From: Xanthomonas vesicatoria ATCC 35937
Lineage (GTDB): Bacteria; Pseudomonadota; Gammaproteobacteria; Xanthomonadales; Xanthomonadaceae
NCBI RefSeq assembly: GCF_001908725.1
Contig: NZ_CP018725.1
Span: 124,001 to 188,000, forward strand
Direction: 5' to 3'
Length of the DNA stretch: 64,000 bases
The translations under genes were made by a program, and so were the position numbers. Under the pieces are notes generated by a model that was not told the DNA's origin, made no database searches, and worked only from the letters and a program-made list of their open reading frames with translations. Positions 19,197-29,404 of the stretch are shown here, piece by piece (the stretch's first letter is position 1; the number at the start of each line of letters is the position of its first letter).

Positions 19197-20320
19197 CCCC
19201 GATTCTTTTCGTCGACCGCGATGGCACGCTGATTACCGAGCCTGCCGATTACCAGATCGACGCCTATGAGAAGCTGCGCTTTGTCGACAACGTGATTCCG
19301 GCAATGCTCAAGCTGCGCGACGCCGGCTATCAGTTCGTCATCGTCACCAATCAGGACGGTTTGGGCAGCGAGAGCTATCCGCGGGCTGCGTTCGATGGCC
19401 CCAACAACCTGATGCTGCAGATCTTCGCAAGCCAGGGCATCGCGTTCCGCGAAGTGCTGATCGACTGCAGCTGGCCGGCCGACAATGCGCCAACGCGCAA
19501 GCCCGGCGTTGGCCTGATGGTGCCTTACCTGCAGGACCGCAACATCGACTGGGCGCGCTCGGCAATGGTGGGCGACCGCCTCACCGACATCCAGTTTGCA
19601 CAAAACCTCAACATCCGCGGCTTCCAGCTACGCACCGACGAATTCGGCGGCGAATGGGATTGGCCGGGCATCGCGCACGAACTGGCCGATGCGCCGCGGC
19701 GTGCGGTGGTCCAGCGCAATACAAAAGAAACCAAGATCCGCGTCGAGCTGGACCTGGATCGCGTGGCCGAGCCGCATACCGCTACCGGCCTGCCGTTTTT
19801 CGATCACATGTTGGAGCAAATCGGCAAGCACGGTGGCTTTGCGCTGGATATCCGCGCCGACGGCGACCTGCATATCGACGAGCACCACACCATCGAGGAC
19901 ACCGGCCTGGCGCTGGGCCAGGCGTTGCGCGAAGCCCTGGGCAACAAGCGCGGCATTGGTCGCTACGGGTTCGATCCGGTCGAAAGTCCGTGGCTTGCGG
20001 CGGGCGAGGGTGCGCAGCATGGATTTACCCTGCCGATGGATGAAACCATCGCCAGCGCGGCGCTGGATTTCAGCGGCCGGCCTTACTTCGTGTTCGACGG
20101 CGAGTTCAAGCGCGAACGTGTGGGCGACATGCCGACCGAACTGGTCCCGCATTTCTTCCGCTCCATCTGCGATGCGTCCGGACTGAACCTGCACCTGAGC
20201 GTGCGTGGCGAAAACGATCACCACAAGGTCGAGGCCTGCTTCAAGGCGCTTGCACGCGCCTTGCGCCAGGCGATCCGTCGCGAAGGCACGGCGCTGCCGT
20301 CGACCAAGGGCGCGCTATGA
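19193..20320 (+). CDS. hisB: Bifunctional histidinol-phosphatase / imidazoleglycerol-phosphate dehydratase
   Basis: A 375-residue fusion. The N-terminal HAD phosphatase (residues 1-~165) has [11 protein letters not shown] and the later [12 protein letters not shown]. The C-terminal dehydratase has [17 protein letters not shown], the metal-binding [17 protein letters not shown] and [20 protein letters not shown]. The domain order matches enterobacterial HisB (about 355 residues). It overlaps both neighbours by ATGA. Confidence 0.97.
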   Translation: MTPILFVDRDGTLITEPADYQIDAYEKLRFVDNVIPAMLKLRDAGYQFVIVTNQDGLGSESYPRAAFDGPNNLMLQIFASQGIAFREVLIDCSWPADNAPTRKPGVGLMVPYLQDRNIDWARSAMVGDRLTDIQFAQNLNIRGFQLRTDEFGGEWDWPGIAHELADAPRRAVVQRNTKETKIRVELDLDRVAEPHTATGLPFFDHMLEQIGKHGGFALDIRADGDLHIDEHHTIEDTGLALGQALREALGNKRGIGRYGFDPVESPWLAAGEGAQHGFTLPMDETIASAALDFSGRPYFVFDGEFKRERVGDMPTELVPHFFRSICDASGLNLHLSVRGENDHHKVEACFKALARALRQAIRREGTALPSTKGAL

Positions 20321-20919
20321 CCGACCTTGCGCTGATCGATGCCGGTGGCGCCAACCTGGGCTCGGTGCGCTACGCATTGGAGCGGCTCGGCATCGAGGCG
20401 CGGCTGGTGCGCGATGCGGCCGGTTTGCAGGGGGCCGATCGGGTGATCCTGCCCGGCGTGGGCGCCGCACCGGAAGCGATGAAGCGGCTGCGCGCCCAGG
20501 GGTTGATCGAGCCGCTGCGCCAGTTGCAGGTGCCGTTGATCGGTATCTGCCTGGGCATGCAGTTGCTGTTCGAGCGCTCCGAAGAAGGCGATGTGGAATG
20601 TCTTGGCCTGTTGCCGGGCGTGGTGCGCCACATGACGGCGGCACTGGGCATCCGCGTGCCGCATATGGGCTGGAATCAATTGGTACCGATGCGCGAATCG
20701 GCATTGCTGGCTGGCCTGCCCGAGCGCGCCAGTGCCTATTTCGTCCACGGGTACGCCGCGCCAGTCACGCCGGATACGGTGGCCGCCTGCGATCACGGCG
20801 GCTTGTTCACTGCAGTGGTGCAGCAAGGCCTGCGCTGCGGCGCGCAGTTTCACCCGGAGCGTTCGGCCGACACCGGTGCCCGCATCCTGCGCAATTTTCT
20901 TGAGATGAGCTTCCCATGA
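20317..20919 (+). CDS. hisH: Imidazole glycerol phosphate synthase, glutaminase subunit
   Basis: A 200-residue class I glutamine amidotransferase that supplies ammonia to HisF. The catalytic Cys is in [17 protein letters not shown]; His/Glu are in QFHPERS near the C-terminus; PHMGWNQL is family-typical. It overlaps hisB and hisA by four bases each. Confidence 0.97.
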   Translation: MTDLALIDAGGANLGSVRYALERLGIEARLVRDAAGLQGADRVILPGVGAAPEAMKRLRAQGLIEPLRQLQVPLIGICLGMQLLFERSEEGDVECLGLLPGVVRHMTAALGIRVPHMGWNQLVPMRESALLAGLPERASAYFVHGYAAPVTPDTVAACDHGGLFTAVVQQGLRCGAQFHPERSADTGARILRNFLEMSFP

Positions 20920-21650
20920 GTTTTACCGTCTACCCGGCGCTGGATATCCGCAACGGCCGCGTGGTGCGCTTGCTGCAAGGCGATTACGCGCGCGAAACCC
21001 AGTATGGCGACGATGTGCTGCCGCGTGCGCAGGGGTTTGCCGATGCCGGCGCACAGTGGATGCATCTGGTGGATCTGGATGCGGCCAAGGCCGGTGGCTA
21101 TACCTTGGCCAGCACGCTGGGCGAGATCGCGCGCGTTACCGGTTTGCAGGTGCAGACCGGCGGCGGCGTGCGTTCGCGCGAGGATGTGGCACGTCTCCTC
21201 GATGCTGGTGCGGCGCGCGTGGTGATTGGCTCGCTGGCGGTGCGTGAGAGCGACACCGTCATTGCATGGCTGCAGGAATTTGGTGCGGATCGCCTGACCA
21301 TTGCGCTGGACACGCGTCAGGATGCGGCGGGTGTGTGGCAGTTGCCGGTGCATGGCTGGACCGAAGCGGCCGAGGCCACCCTGGACCAATTGGCGGTGCG
21401 CTATGCGCAGGCCGGCCTGCAGCATCTGCTGTGCACCGACATCGCACGCGATGGCATGTTGTCCGGGCCGAATATGGACCTGTACGCGCATTTGCGTGCA
21501 CTCGCGCCGCAGCTGCAGGTGCAGGTCTCCGGCGGCGCGCGCCATATTGCCGACGTCGCCGCGGCCAAGGCGTCGGGCTGCGCCGGCATCGTGCTGGGCA
21601 AGGCCTTGCTGGAAGGACATCTTGAATTGAAAGAGGCACTCGCATGTTGA
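20916..21650 (+). CDS. hisA: ProFAR isomerase
   Basis: A 244-residue (beta/alpha)8-barrel isomerase. Catalytic Asp10 lies in [18 protein letters not shown], with the second-half phosphate site [11 protein letters not shown] and [11 protein letters not shown]. Its end overlaps hisF by seven bases. Confidence 0.97.
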   Translation: MSFTVYPALDIRNGRVVRLLQGDYARETQYGDDVLPRAQGFADAGAQWMHLVDLDAAKAGGYTLASTLGEIARVTGLQVQTGGGVRSREDVARLLDAGAARVVIGSLAVRESDTVIAWLQEFGADRLTIALDTRQDAAGVWQLPVHGWTEAAEATLDQLAVRYAQAGLQHLLCTDIARDGMLSGPNMDLYAHLRALAPQLQVQVSGGARHIADVAAAKASGCAGIVLGKALLEGHLELKEALAC

Positions 21651-22420
21651 GCCGCCGCATCATTCCGTGCCTGGACGTGCGCGATGGGCGCGTGGTCAAG
21701 GGGGTCAAGTTCCGCGACCACATCGACATGGGCGACATCGTCGAACTCGCATTGCGTTATCGCGCGCAGGGCGCAGACGAGCTGGTGTTCTACGACATCG
21801 GCGCCAGCCCGGAAGGACGCTCGGTCGATTACAGCTGGGTTGAGCGCGTGGCGCGGCTGATCGACATTCCCTTCTGCGTTGCTGGTGGCATCGGCAACGT
21901 CGACACCGCGCGTGCGGTGCTGCACGCCGGTGCCGACAAGATTTCGATCAACTCGCCGGCACTCGGCCGGCCACAGCTGATTTCCGAGCTGGCGGACGCA
22001 TTCGGTGTGCAATGCGTGGTGGTCGGCATCGATTCCATTCGCGAAGAAGACGGCCAGTGGCGGGTGCGTCGCTACACTGGCGACCCCAGCAAGACCCAGG
22101 CATTGCCGATGCGCACGCTGGATTGGGTGGCCGAAGCGCAGCGCCTTGGCGCCGGCGAGATCGTGCTCAATTGCATGGACAACGACGGCGTGCGGCGTGG
22201 CTACGATATTGCGCAGTTGCGCCAGGTGCGTGCGCTGTGTCACGTGCCGTTGATCGCCTCCGGCGGTGCGGGCGAGATGCAGCACTTTGCCGATGTGTTC
22301 GACCAGGCCGATGTGGATGGCGCGCTGGCTGCCAGCGTGTTTCATAGTGGCGCGATTCCGATTCCGCAACTCAAGCGATTTCTGCGTGCGCAACAGATCG
22401 AGGTACGTGATGGGCAGTGA
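21644..22420 (+). CDS. hisF: Imidazole glycerol phosphate synthase, cyclase subunit
   Basis: A 258-residue barrel partner of HisH that makes IGP and AICAR. Asp11 lies in [16 protein letters not shown]; other motifs are [29 protein letters not shown], given here by its ends VAGGIG and DKISINSP, and [12 protein letters not shown]. It overlaps hisA before it and hisIE after it by 11 bases. Confidence 0.97.
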   Translation: MLSRRIIPCLDVRDGRVVKGVKFRDHIDMGDIVELALRYRAQGADELVFYDIGASPEGRSVDYSWVERVARLIDIPFCVAGGIGNVDTARAVLHAGADKISINSPALGRPQLISELADAFGVQCVVVGIDSIREEDGQWRVRRYTGDPSKTQALPMRTLDWVAEAQRLGAGEIVLNCMDNDGVRRGYDIAQLRQVRALCHVPLIASGGAGEMQHFADVFDQADVDGALAASVFHSGAIPIPQLKRFLRAQQIEVRDGQ

Positions 22421-23030
22421 CACCGTGGCAACCGACGACGCGCTGACAGCGCTGGACTGGAGCAAGGGCGACGGCTTGTTGCCAGTCATCGTGCAGGACG
22501 CCGACAACCTGCGCGTGCTGATGCTGGGTTACATGAACGCCGAAGCGCTGGCGGTCACCCGGCAGCGCGGCGAAGTCACCTTCTTCAGCCGCAGCAAGCA
22601 GCGCTTGTGGACCAAGGGCGAGAGCTCGGGCAACGTGTTGCGCGTTGTCTCCGTCGAAGCCGACTGCGACGCCGATACAGTGCTGGTGCTGGCGCGTCCG
22701 CACGGACCGACCTGCCATCTGGGCCGCACCAGCTGTTTTCCGAGCGCGCCCGGTCAATTTCTCGGTAGCCTGGATGCATTGATCGCCGCGCGCGAGCGCG
22801 AGCGCCCGCATGGCAGTTACACCACCAAGCTCTTCGAGCAAGGCATCCGCCGCATCGCGCAGAAGGTGGGCGAGGAGGGCGTGGAGACCGCGTTGGCCGG
22901 TGTGGTGCAGGGCGATGCGGAGTTGCTCGGCGAATCGGCCGATCTGCTGTATCACCTGATCGTGCTGCTGCGCGCACGCGGACTTGGCCTGGACGATGCA
23001 GTGGCAGTGCTGGAGTCGCGGCACAAATAG
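22410..23030 (+). CDS. hisI: Bifunctional phosphoribosyl-AMP cyclohydrolase / phosphoribosyl-ATP pyrophosphatase
   Basis: A 206-residue HisIE fusion. The cyclohydrolase half has [29 protein letters not shown] and the zinc-site [10 protein letters not shown]. The pyrophosphatase half (from about residue 120) has [24 protein letters not shown], given by its ends SYTTKLF and [11 protein letters not shown] 22410, inside the hisF end, is the most likely start. It is the last gene of the histidine operon; a repeat-rich gap follows. Confidence 0.95.
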   Translation: MGSDTVATDDALTALDWSKGDGLLPVIVQDADNLRVLMLGYMNAEALAVTRQRGEVTFFSRSKQRLWTKGESSGNVLRVVSVEADCDADTVLVLARPHGPTCHLGRTSCFPSAPGQFLGSLDALIAARERERPHGSYTTKLFEQGIRRIAQKVGEEGVETALAGVVQGDAELLGESADLLYHLIVLLRARGLGLDDAVAVLESRHK

Positions 23031-23039
23031 GATTGTTAA

Positions 23040-23103
23040 GGGCGTACCCGGGCGCGATGGTGCGCTACCGAGAACGCTTCGTCGCGCCCGGGTGCGCTCC
23101 TAC
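23040..23103. repeat. Hairpin element ending GTGCGCTCCTAC
   Basis: CGTACCCGGGCGCGA near 23043 and TCGCGCCCGGGTGCG near 23081 form an almost perfect inverted repeat. The right end GTGCGCTCCTAC is shared with the next element. It lies downstream of the histidine operon and may serve as a transcript end. Confidence 0.55.
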
Positions 23104-23186
23104 GATGTCGCGCTGTTGGGATGCGGCATGCTCGCCCGTTTCGTTCACGTGGTCACAGAGCAGGTACACGTCCCGCCGGTCTTTGC

Positions 23187-23254
23187 GTAGGAGCACACCT
23201 TGGCGCCATGGGGTGTTACCGGTAAAGCCCCGTCGCGGCCACGTGCGCTCCTAC
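23187..23254. repeat. REP-like element bounded by GTAGGAGC ... GCTCCTAC
   Basis: GTAGGAGCACAC at 23187 and GTGCGCTCCTAC ending 23254 are terminal inverted repeats around ~45 bases. Sequences with these ends are common dispersed intergenic repeats in Xanthomonas. The rest of the gap 23031-23344 shows no gene. Confidence 0.6.
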
Positions 23255-23344
23255 AATGCGTTGGGGTGTGATGGCGTTGCACGCGGTGCCGTCCACGCTG
23301 CGCCGGCAGGTACAATTTCCGCTGGCCTTATCGTGGGAACACGC

Positions 23345-24931
23345 ATGCAGCTTCGCTTCGTTCTTCTAGCCCTGGGTGTGCTCACAGGCAGCGCATACGC
23401 GCGCGATGCAGTGGTCGATGGCATCGTGTACGAAGAGCGCGACGGGCGTGCCGGCCATGGCGCCGATGAGCCTGACCTTGGCGATGTGGCAGTGTCCAAC
23501 GGCGAACAGATCGTGCGTACCGATGCGCAGGGCCGCTACCGCTTGCCGGTGCGCGACGGTCAGACGGTCTTCGTGATCAAGCCAGGCGATCGCCGGTTCG
23601 TGCCTGCCGCCGACGGTTTGCCCGGGTTTTGGCGGCATTACGCGCCGGGCGGTTCGATCAAGCGCAAGTATCGCGGCATCGCCGCCACCGGCCGCAACAC
23701 GCACGGCTGGGATTTCGCGTTGACGCCGCGTGCGGAAGCGGCGGGCAGCGGGTTCGATATGCTGGTCTTTGCCGATAGCCAGACCGCCAGCCTCACCGAT
23801 GTGGGCTATTACCAACGCGACATCGTCGCGCCGATCGTCGGCAAGACCTCGGCCCGACTCGGCACCACGCTGGGCGACATCGTCAGCGACGATCTAAGCC
23901 TGTATCCGGCCTTGAACAAGGTCACCACGCAGCTGGGCGTGCCGTGGTTCCATGTGCCGGGCAATCACGATCTTAATTTCGATGCAGACAACGATGCGCA
24001 TTCGCTCGACAGCTGGCGCGCAGTCTACGGCCCCGACACCTATGCGGTGGAAGAAGCCAACGCCAGCTTCGTGTTTCTGGACGATGTGATCTACACGCCC
24101 GGCGGCAAGCCGGCCTATGTCGGCGGCCTGCGCGAGGACCAGTTCGTGTTTCTGCAGAGCTATCTGGCGCAGCTGCCGCGCGAGCGCCTGCTGGTGCTGG
24201 GCATGCATATCCCGTTGTTCGATGCGGCCCCGGGGCAGGAGACCTTCCGGCATGCCGACCGCAGCCGCCTGTTCGCGCTGCTGAAGGATTTCCCGCATGT
24301 GCTGGTGCTCAGCGGGCACAGCCATACCCAACGACAGGTGGATCACGGCGCCGACGAAGGCTGGCACGGTGCACGTCCGTTGCACGAATACAACGTGGGC
24401 GCGGCCTGCGGCGCGTTCTGGTCGGGTGCCAAGGACGCCGAGGGCATTCCCACCGCCACGATGAGCGACGGCACGCCCAATGGGTATGCGGTGCTGCACG
24501 CCGCGCCCAGCGGCGATTACACGCTGGCGTACCACGCCGCACGCGCGGCCGATGATGCGCAGCTGCTGCTGCAGGCGCCCAAGGTGCTGCGCCAGGGCGC
24601 CTATGCGGCGTGGGGCATCTACGCCAATGTCTTCATGGGCCAGGACGACACCGTTGTTGAGCTGCGGATCGACGATGGCGTTTGGCAGCCGATGAAGCGG
24701 GTGGAGCGCGCCGACCCGCGCGTATTGGCCGAGAACATGCGCGACGATGCGGCAGAGCAACTGCGTGGTTACGACCGCTCGCCCGAGGCCACACCGTCCA
24801 CGCATCTATGGCGTAGCGCGTTACCGACCAACCTGGCGCTGGGCGAGCACCGCCTGGAGGTGCGCGCCACCTTGCCCACCGGGCAATACAGCGCACGCAC
24901 CGCATATCGCCTGCAGCGTGCCGATCCTTGA
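23345..24931 (+). CDS. Exported calcineurin-like phosphoesterase with N- and C-terminal beta domains
   Basis: A 528-residue protein with a signal peptide (MQLRFVLLALGVLTGSAYA). A MetallophosN-type beta domain (GIVYEERDGRAGHG, TDAQGRYRLPVRDGQ) is followed by the metallophosphatase core: MLVFADSQ, GDIVSDD, PGNHDLNFDADN, LGMHIPLFD and LSGHSHTQRQ supply the metal ligands. The usual first DxH appears as DSQ. The end is a MetallophosC-like domain. The substrate is unknown; the location is periplasmic or extracellular. The longer upstream frame is rejected because it masks the signal. Confidence 0.85.
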   Translation: MQLRFVLLALGVLTGSAYARDAVVDGIVYEERDGRAGHGADEPDLGDVAVSNGEQIVRTDAQGRYRLPVRDGQTVFVIKPGDRRFVPAADGLPGFWRHYAPGGSIKRKYRGIAATGRNTHGWDFALTPRAEAAGSGFDMLVFADSQTASLTDVGYYQRDIVAPIVGKTSARLGTTLGDIVSDDLSLYPALNKVTTQLGVPWFHVPGNHDLNFDADNDAHSLDSWRAVYGPDTYAVEEANASFVFLDDVIYTPGGKPAYVGGLREDQFVFLQSYLAQLPRERLLVLGMHIPLFDAAPGQETFRHADRSRLFALLKDFPHVLVLSGHSHTQRQVDHGADEGWHGARPLHEYNVGAACGAFWSGAKDAEGIPTATMSDGTPNGYAVLHAAPSGDYTLAYHAARAADDAQLLLQAPKVLRQGAYAAWGIYANVFMGQDDTVVELRIDDGVWQPMKRVERADPRVLAENMRDDAAEQLRGYDRSPEATPSTHLWRSALPTNLALGEHRLEVRATLPTGQYSARTAYRLQRADP

Positions 24932-25250
24932 TGGAGACGCGCGCGGTTGGCGCCTGGGTCCCACTGAAACAACCGCTGCGCCGCAGTGGGGCGGCCGCGT
25001 GGTAATCAAAGCGGCCTCGCATGTCGAGCCGCCGGCCTTGGTCGCAGTGTCTGTCTCGGATGCGATGCCGGAGACGATGGACGCATACGCAAACGCCTCC
25101 ACAAGGGAGGCGTCTTGGGATCCGGGCTGGCAGGCGATGGCGCGCTGGCGGGGATCGATGCTGGCTGGCGTGAGCTGGCTGGCCGGGCGAGTGTAGCGAG
25201 ACCGCACAAGCGTTGACGAAATGAGAACTAGTCTCAGCGTATTGCGGCGA
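24932..25250. other. Intergenic gap between convergent genes
   Basis: No gene is seen. The only structure is the hairpin at 25093-25113 described separately. Confidence 0.5.
25093..25113. terminator. Possible bidirectional terminator between convergent genes
   Basis: A perfect 8-bp stem ACGCCTCC / GGAGGCGT with a five-base loop, followed by CTTGG. It lies 160 bases after the phosphoesterase and 137 bases beyond the C13 peptidase stop. The T-tract is weak. Confidence 0.4.
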
Positions 25251-26333
25251 TCACGGGGTCGATGGCGCAGGGACTGGCGACGATTTGCGCGGTGCGGGGG
25301 GAGCGGCCGGTGCCTTGGGTCTCGTTGGGCTATCCAGTGACTTCGCATCAGGATCGGCTGTTGGATCCAGATCCTGCCCGGCTTCCGGAGCAACCTCCAG
25401 CGGCGGATACGGATAGGCAACCGCCGGCCCTGCGTGCAGCTCTGCACGCCAGCGTGCCAGCACCGGCGCAATGCGTTTGCCGAGCGATTGCTGCGGTAAC
25501 GACGGTAATTCGCCGTCCTGTTTCTCGCGTGCCGTAATCGCTGCCTTGGCGATGTCGAACGCGGCCAGCGGGTCGTCGCTCTGGTTCATCGCATCGATCA
25601 GCCACGCCTGGCCGAAGTAGGTCGCGTTGGAGGTGTTGCCGCAGCCGAATGACGGCCTATCGGCACGCGCAGCGGTGAGGATCAGCGTGTCCGGCGAGCG
25701 CAGCGCCGGAATGAAGCCGCCCGAATAGCAGGCCGACAGCACGATGATGCGGTTGTCGATGCCGGCATCGTCCAGCGCGGTGCGCAGATCCTGCGGGCTG
25801 ATGAAATCTTCTTCGTTCTGATCCACCTGCACGTACAGCGTGTGGTCTTCGGTGCCGTGGGTGGTGACGAACAGCAGCAGCGCATCTTCCTTGCGATCCA
25901 TGCGCTTGCCGATGGTAGCGAGCGTGTCGTACAGGTTGTCGTAGGTTGCCAGCGGTGCGTATGGGTGCTCGCCCAGGTTGTCCGGATTGTTGACTAGCGT
26001 GACCACGCGGCCGCGTGCATCGAAGCGTTGTTCGAACAATTGCTTGAGGTACAACGTTTCGTTGCGGAATACGTCGTCGCTGGCATCGCCGGCAAAGCCG
26101 ACTACATAGAGATCGGTGACGCCGGGACGCTGCGGCTGCACGGCATCCAGCGCCTTCTTCAGCGCGGCCTGGTCGACCGGGTCCACCTGTGCGGTGTCAT
26201 CGGCGTTCTGCGCCGGTAACGCCGCGCCCGCATCGGGATGACAGCCGGCAACCAGCAAGGCCACGGCGAGAAGCACCAGCATTCGGCGTATCAACACGTG
26301 TAACGCCAGGCGTGAATGGAGCGATGGGGACAA
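25251..26333 (-). CDS. C13-family (legumain/caspase-like) peptidase lipoprotein
   Basis: A 360-residue protein with lipobox LVAGC (Cys31 from the start at 26333; a start at Met18 would shorten the signal). The core is a C13 cysteine peptidase: LYVVGFAGD, then the catalytic His159 in LLLFVTTHGTEDH and Cys202 in IVLSACYSGGF, with an Asp after each hydrophobic strand as in caspase-fold enzymes. The last ~40 residues are Pro/Ala/Ser-rich. Known: bacterial C13 members are poorly characterised; eukaryotic ones cleave after Asn or form GPI transamidase. Predicted location: lipid-anchored in the periplasm. The substrate is unknown. Confidence 0.85.
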   Translation of the reverse strand: MSPSLHSRLALHVLIRRMLVLLAVALLVAGCHPDAGAALPAQNADDTAQVDPVDQAALKKALDAVQPQRPGVTDLYVVGFAGDASDDVFRNETLYLKQLFEQRFDARGRVVTLVNNPDNLGEHPYAPLATYDNLYDTLATIGKRMDRKEDALLLFVTTHGTEDHTLYVQVDQNEEDFISPQDLRTALDDAGIDNRIIVLSACYSGGFIPALRSPDTLILTAARADRPSFGCGNTSNATYFGQAWLIDAMNQSDDPLAAFDIAKAAITAREKQDGELPSLPQQSLGKRIAPVLARWRAELHAGPAVAYPYPPLEVAPEAGQDLDPTADPDAKSLDSPTRPKAPAAPPAPRKSSPVPAPSTP

Positions 26334-26803
26334 GGCCGATGCCTCGATGATGCGTGGAATGGGAATGTGTGGAGCGGCCGGTCAAAGCTTGCCATCACGT
26401 GACTGCAGTTGCCCTCAGGCAGGTCAGGCGCTTTGCTAACGCCGGCAAGGTACGGTGTGTAGATGAGAACGCGCTGTCCGGACCTGCAAGACGCTACGCA
26501 TCGTCTTCCAACCCGTTGGCGCATGCATGAGCTGGCGAACTCATTAGCCCACTAACTCATGCATACGCTGGCAACCAGTGTGCGCCAGGCGAGTTCGCTT
26601 CAGTGGCGCCGGCACGGCTGTGCTGCTTGCAAGATGCGCCCTCAAGCAACCGCAATCGGGAGCCACCTCAGGGCCATTCGTTAGATGAAGCTTCGGTCCC
26701 GGGGCCTGTAGAGGTCCTCCGTCCAACGCATGACATCGACGGTTCTTGCAGCTTCATCGGCCGCCGCACCGGCGGCAGCCGATGTCTCATCGCAATTGCG
26801 GGC
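26334..26803. other. Intergenic region between mtnC and the C13 peptidase gene
   Basis: No gene is seen. It contains an inverted repeat TGCATGAG (26524-26531) / CTCATGCA (26556-26563) and a hairpin around 26755-26783 (ATCGGC...GCCGAT with an inner GCC/GGC stem) just after the mtnC stop that may end the mtn transcript. The promoter of the peptidase gene should be near 26340-26450. Confidence 0.45.
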
Positions 26804-28071
<1,268 letters not shown>

Positions 28072-28106
28072 GGCGGTCTGGCTCACGAATGGGGGACGGG
28101 CGGTAC

Positions 28107-28760
28107 TCAGCGCGTGCCGCGCAGTTTCAGCAGTTCGAGTTCGCAATGCAGCAGGAATTCGAACGCTTCCAGATGACGACGTGCCTCGGCCATGTTGCGG
28201 CCCCAGGCATACAGGCCGTGTCCTTCGATGAGATACCCCCACATGCTCTGTTTGTCCAGCAAGGCGTCGACCTGCGCGGCCAGCACCTGCATGTCCTGGG
28301 TGTTGGCGAACACCGGCACGTCTACTGCGGTTTCGTGGGTGGTATTGCCTTCGAAGGCCTTGAGCAGTTCGTAGCCTTCCAGGCGGATCACGCCGCTGCC
28401 TGCATACAGGCGGGAAGCAATCGTTTGCACCGGCGAGTGGGTATGCAGCACGCAACCGATCTCCGGAAACCGGCGATACAGCTGGGTGTGCAGCAGGGTT
28501 TCGGCAGACGGGCGCAGCGGGCGGCCAACCGCCTGGCCATCGAAGTCCACCACCATGATGTCTTCTTCGACCAGGCGGCCCTTGTCGCGTCCGGAGACGG
28601 TGATCGCAGCGTGCTGTTCGTCCAGGCGATGGGAGAAATTGCTGCTGGTCGCGGGCGTCCAGCCGGCCTGGGCCAGCTCGCGGATATTGCCGATCAGCAA
28701 CTGCGCCAGCTCGTGCAGACGTGCGGCGCTATAGGGCAGGGGGGCAGTGGTCGCATTCAT
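28107..28760 (-). CDS. mtnB: Methylthioribulose-1-phosphate dehydratase
   Basis: A 217-residue class II aldolase-fold zinc enzyme. Motifs: [34 protein letters not shown], the zinc-binding [10 protein letters not shown] and [13 protein letters not shown]. It is the first gene of the leftward mtn set, 35 bases before mtnD. The 5' region holds dispersed hairpin repeats; I saw no SAM riboswitch. mtnA and mtnK or mtnN are not in the window. Confidence 0.95.
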   Translation of the reverse strand: MNATTAPLPYSAARLHELAQLLIGNIRELAQAGWTPATSSNFSHRLDEQHAAITVSGRDKGRLVEEDIMVVDFDGQAVGRPLRPSAETLLHTQLYRRFPEIGCVLHTHSPVQTIASRLYAGSGVIRLEGYELLKAFEGNTTHETAVDVPVFANTQDMQVLAAQVDALLDKQSMWGYLIEGHGLYAWGRNMAEARRHLEAFEFLLHCELELLKLRGTR

Positions 28761-28951
28761 GGACCTATTCTACTGCCCCGCCGGATTACGGTCAGGTGCA
28801 GCGCAGCAGGGTGTGTTCTTGCCACGCTCGGATCACGAGTGGCTGACAGACTGTCGCGAGCGCGCGTCTGGCACCGAGCGCAGTAGTTTTTGTAAGCCGT
28901 CTCTGGTTGGTTGCAATCAGAAGCCCGGGTCACATGCTGAGTCGGTCGGGG

Positions 28952-29058
28952 GCTCGGTGTCCTCACCGCTCGCGGGACACGCCGTGAACCCGTCCCTGGG
29001 GGCTCGGTGGCGGCATCCATGCCGCCACACGGTCCCGCAAGCGGCGAGGACACCGAGC
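28952..29058 (-). repeat. Dispersed hairpin element, full copy in minus orientation
   Basis: Two 27-nt arms (28952-28978 and 29032-29058) are complementary with two exceptions, both of which are G.U pairs when read on the minus strand. Inside is the palindrome GGCGGCATCCATGCCGCC. Read on the minus strand it aligns with the element at 29172-29299 (GCGGGACC, GCGGCATGGATGCCGC, GGACG, TGTCCCGCGA). It lies in the 644-base gap between mtnB and an amino-acid permease. Confidence 0.75.
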
Positions 29059-29171
29059 CAGACCGTTGGTCGGTTGCTTGCTGAAAAGCATGTTCGTTGA
29101 TCGGCTGGCGTTAGTTAGGCGGACGCCCTTGTCAGCACAGCAGGGCACCGAGCCTGCTGTTACCCCGTACA

Positions 29172-29299
29172 CCGACCCTCTCGACTGGTCCTTGCCCGCC
29201 CACCGTCGCGGGACCTTATGCGGCATGGATGCCGCATAAGAGCCTACACGGACGTACTTGCGGCATGTCCCGCGATGGTGGGCGGGCAAGGGCCCTGCA
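29172..29299 (+). repeat. Dispersed hairpin element, full copy in plus orientation (128 nt)
   Basis: Outer arms 29191-29214 and 29267-29290 pair over 24 bases with one G.U. The inner hairpin 29215-29240 is a perfect 12-bp stem around GG (CTTATGCGGCAT/ATGCCGCATAAG). The same 128-nt unit recurs at 57040-57167 with compensatory stem changes. The remainder of the gap 28761-29404 shows no gene. Confidence 0.8.
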
Positions 29300-29404
29300 T
29301 CCAAGCGGCAGATCGGCCGCTCTGCACCGAAGACCCGGATCATCCGCGCCGCCATACACCGATGCGCAGTCTTTGCGTCAGCCACCGATGGCTCGCGCGT
29401 TTGC

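Noticed and set aside
28761..29404. Possible SAM or other riboswitch upstream of the mtn genes
   Set aside because: The visible structures belong to the dispersed hairpin family, which also occurs after recJ; no SAM-riboswitch core was found.
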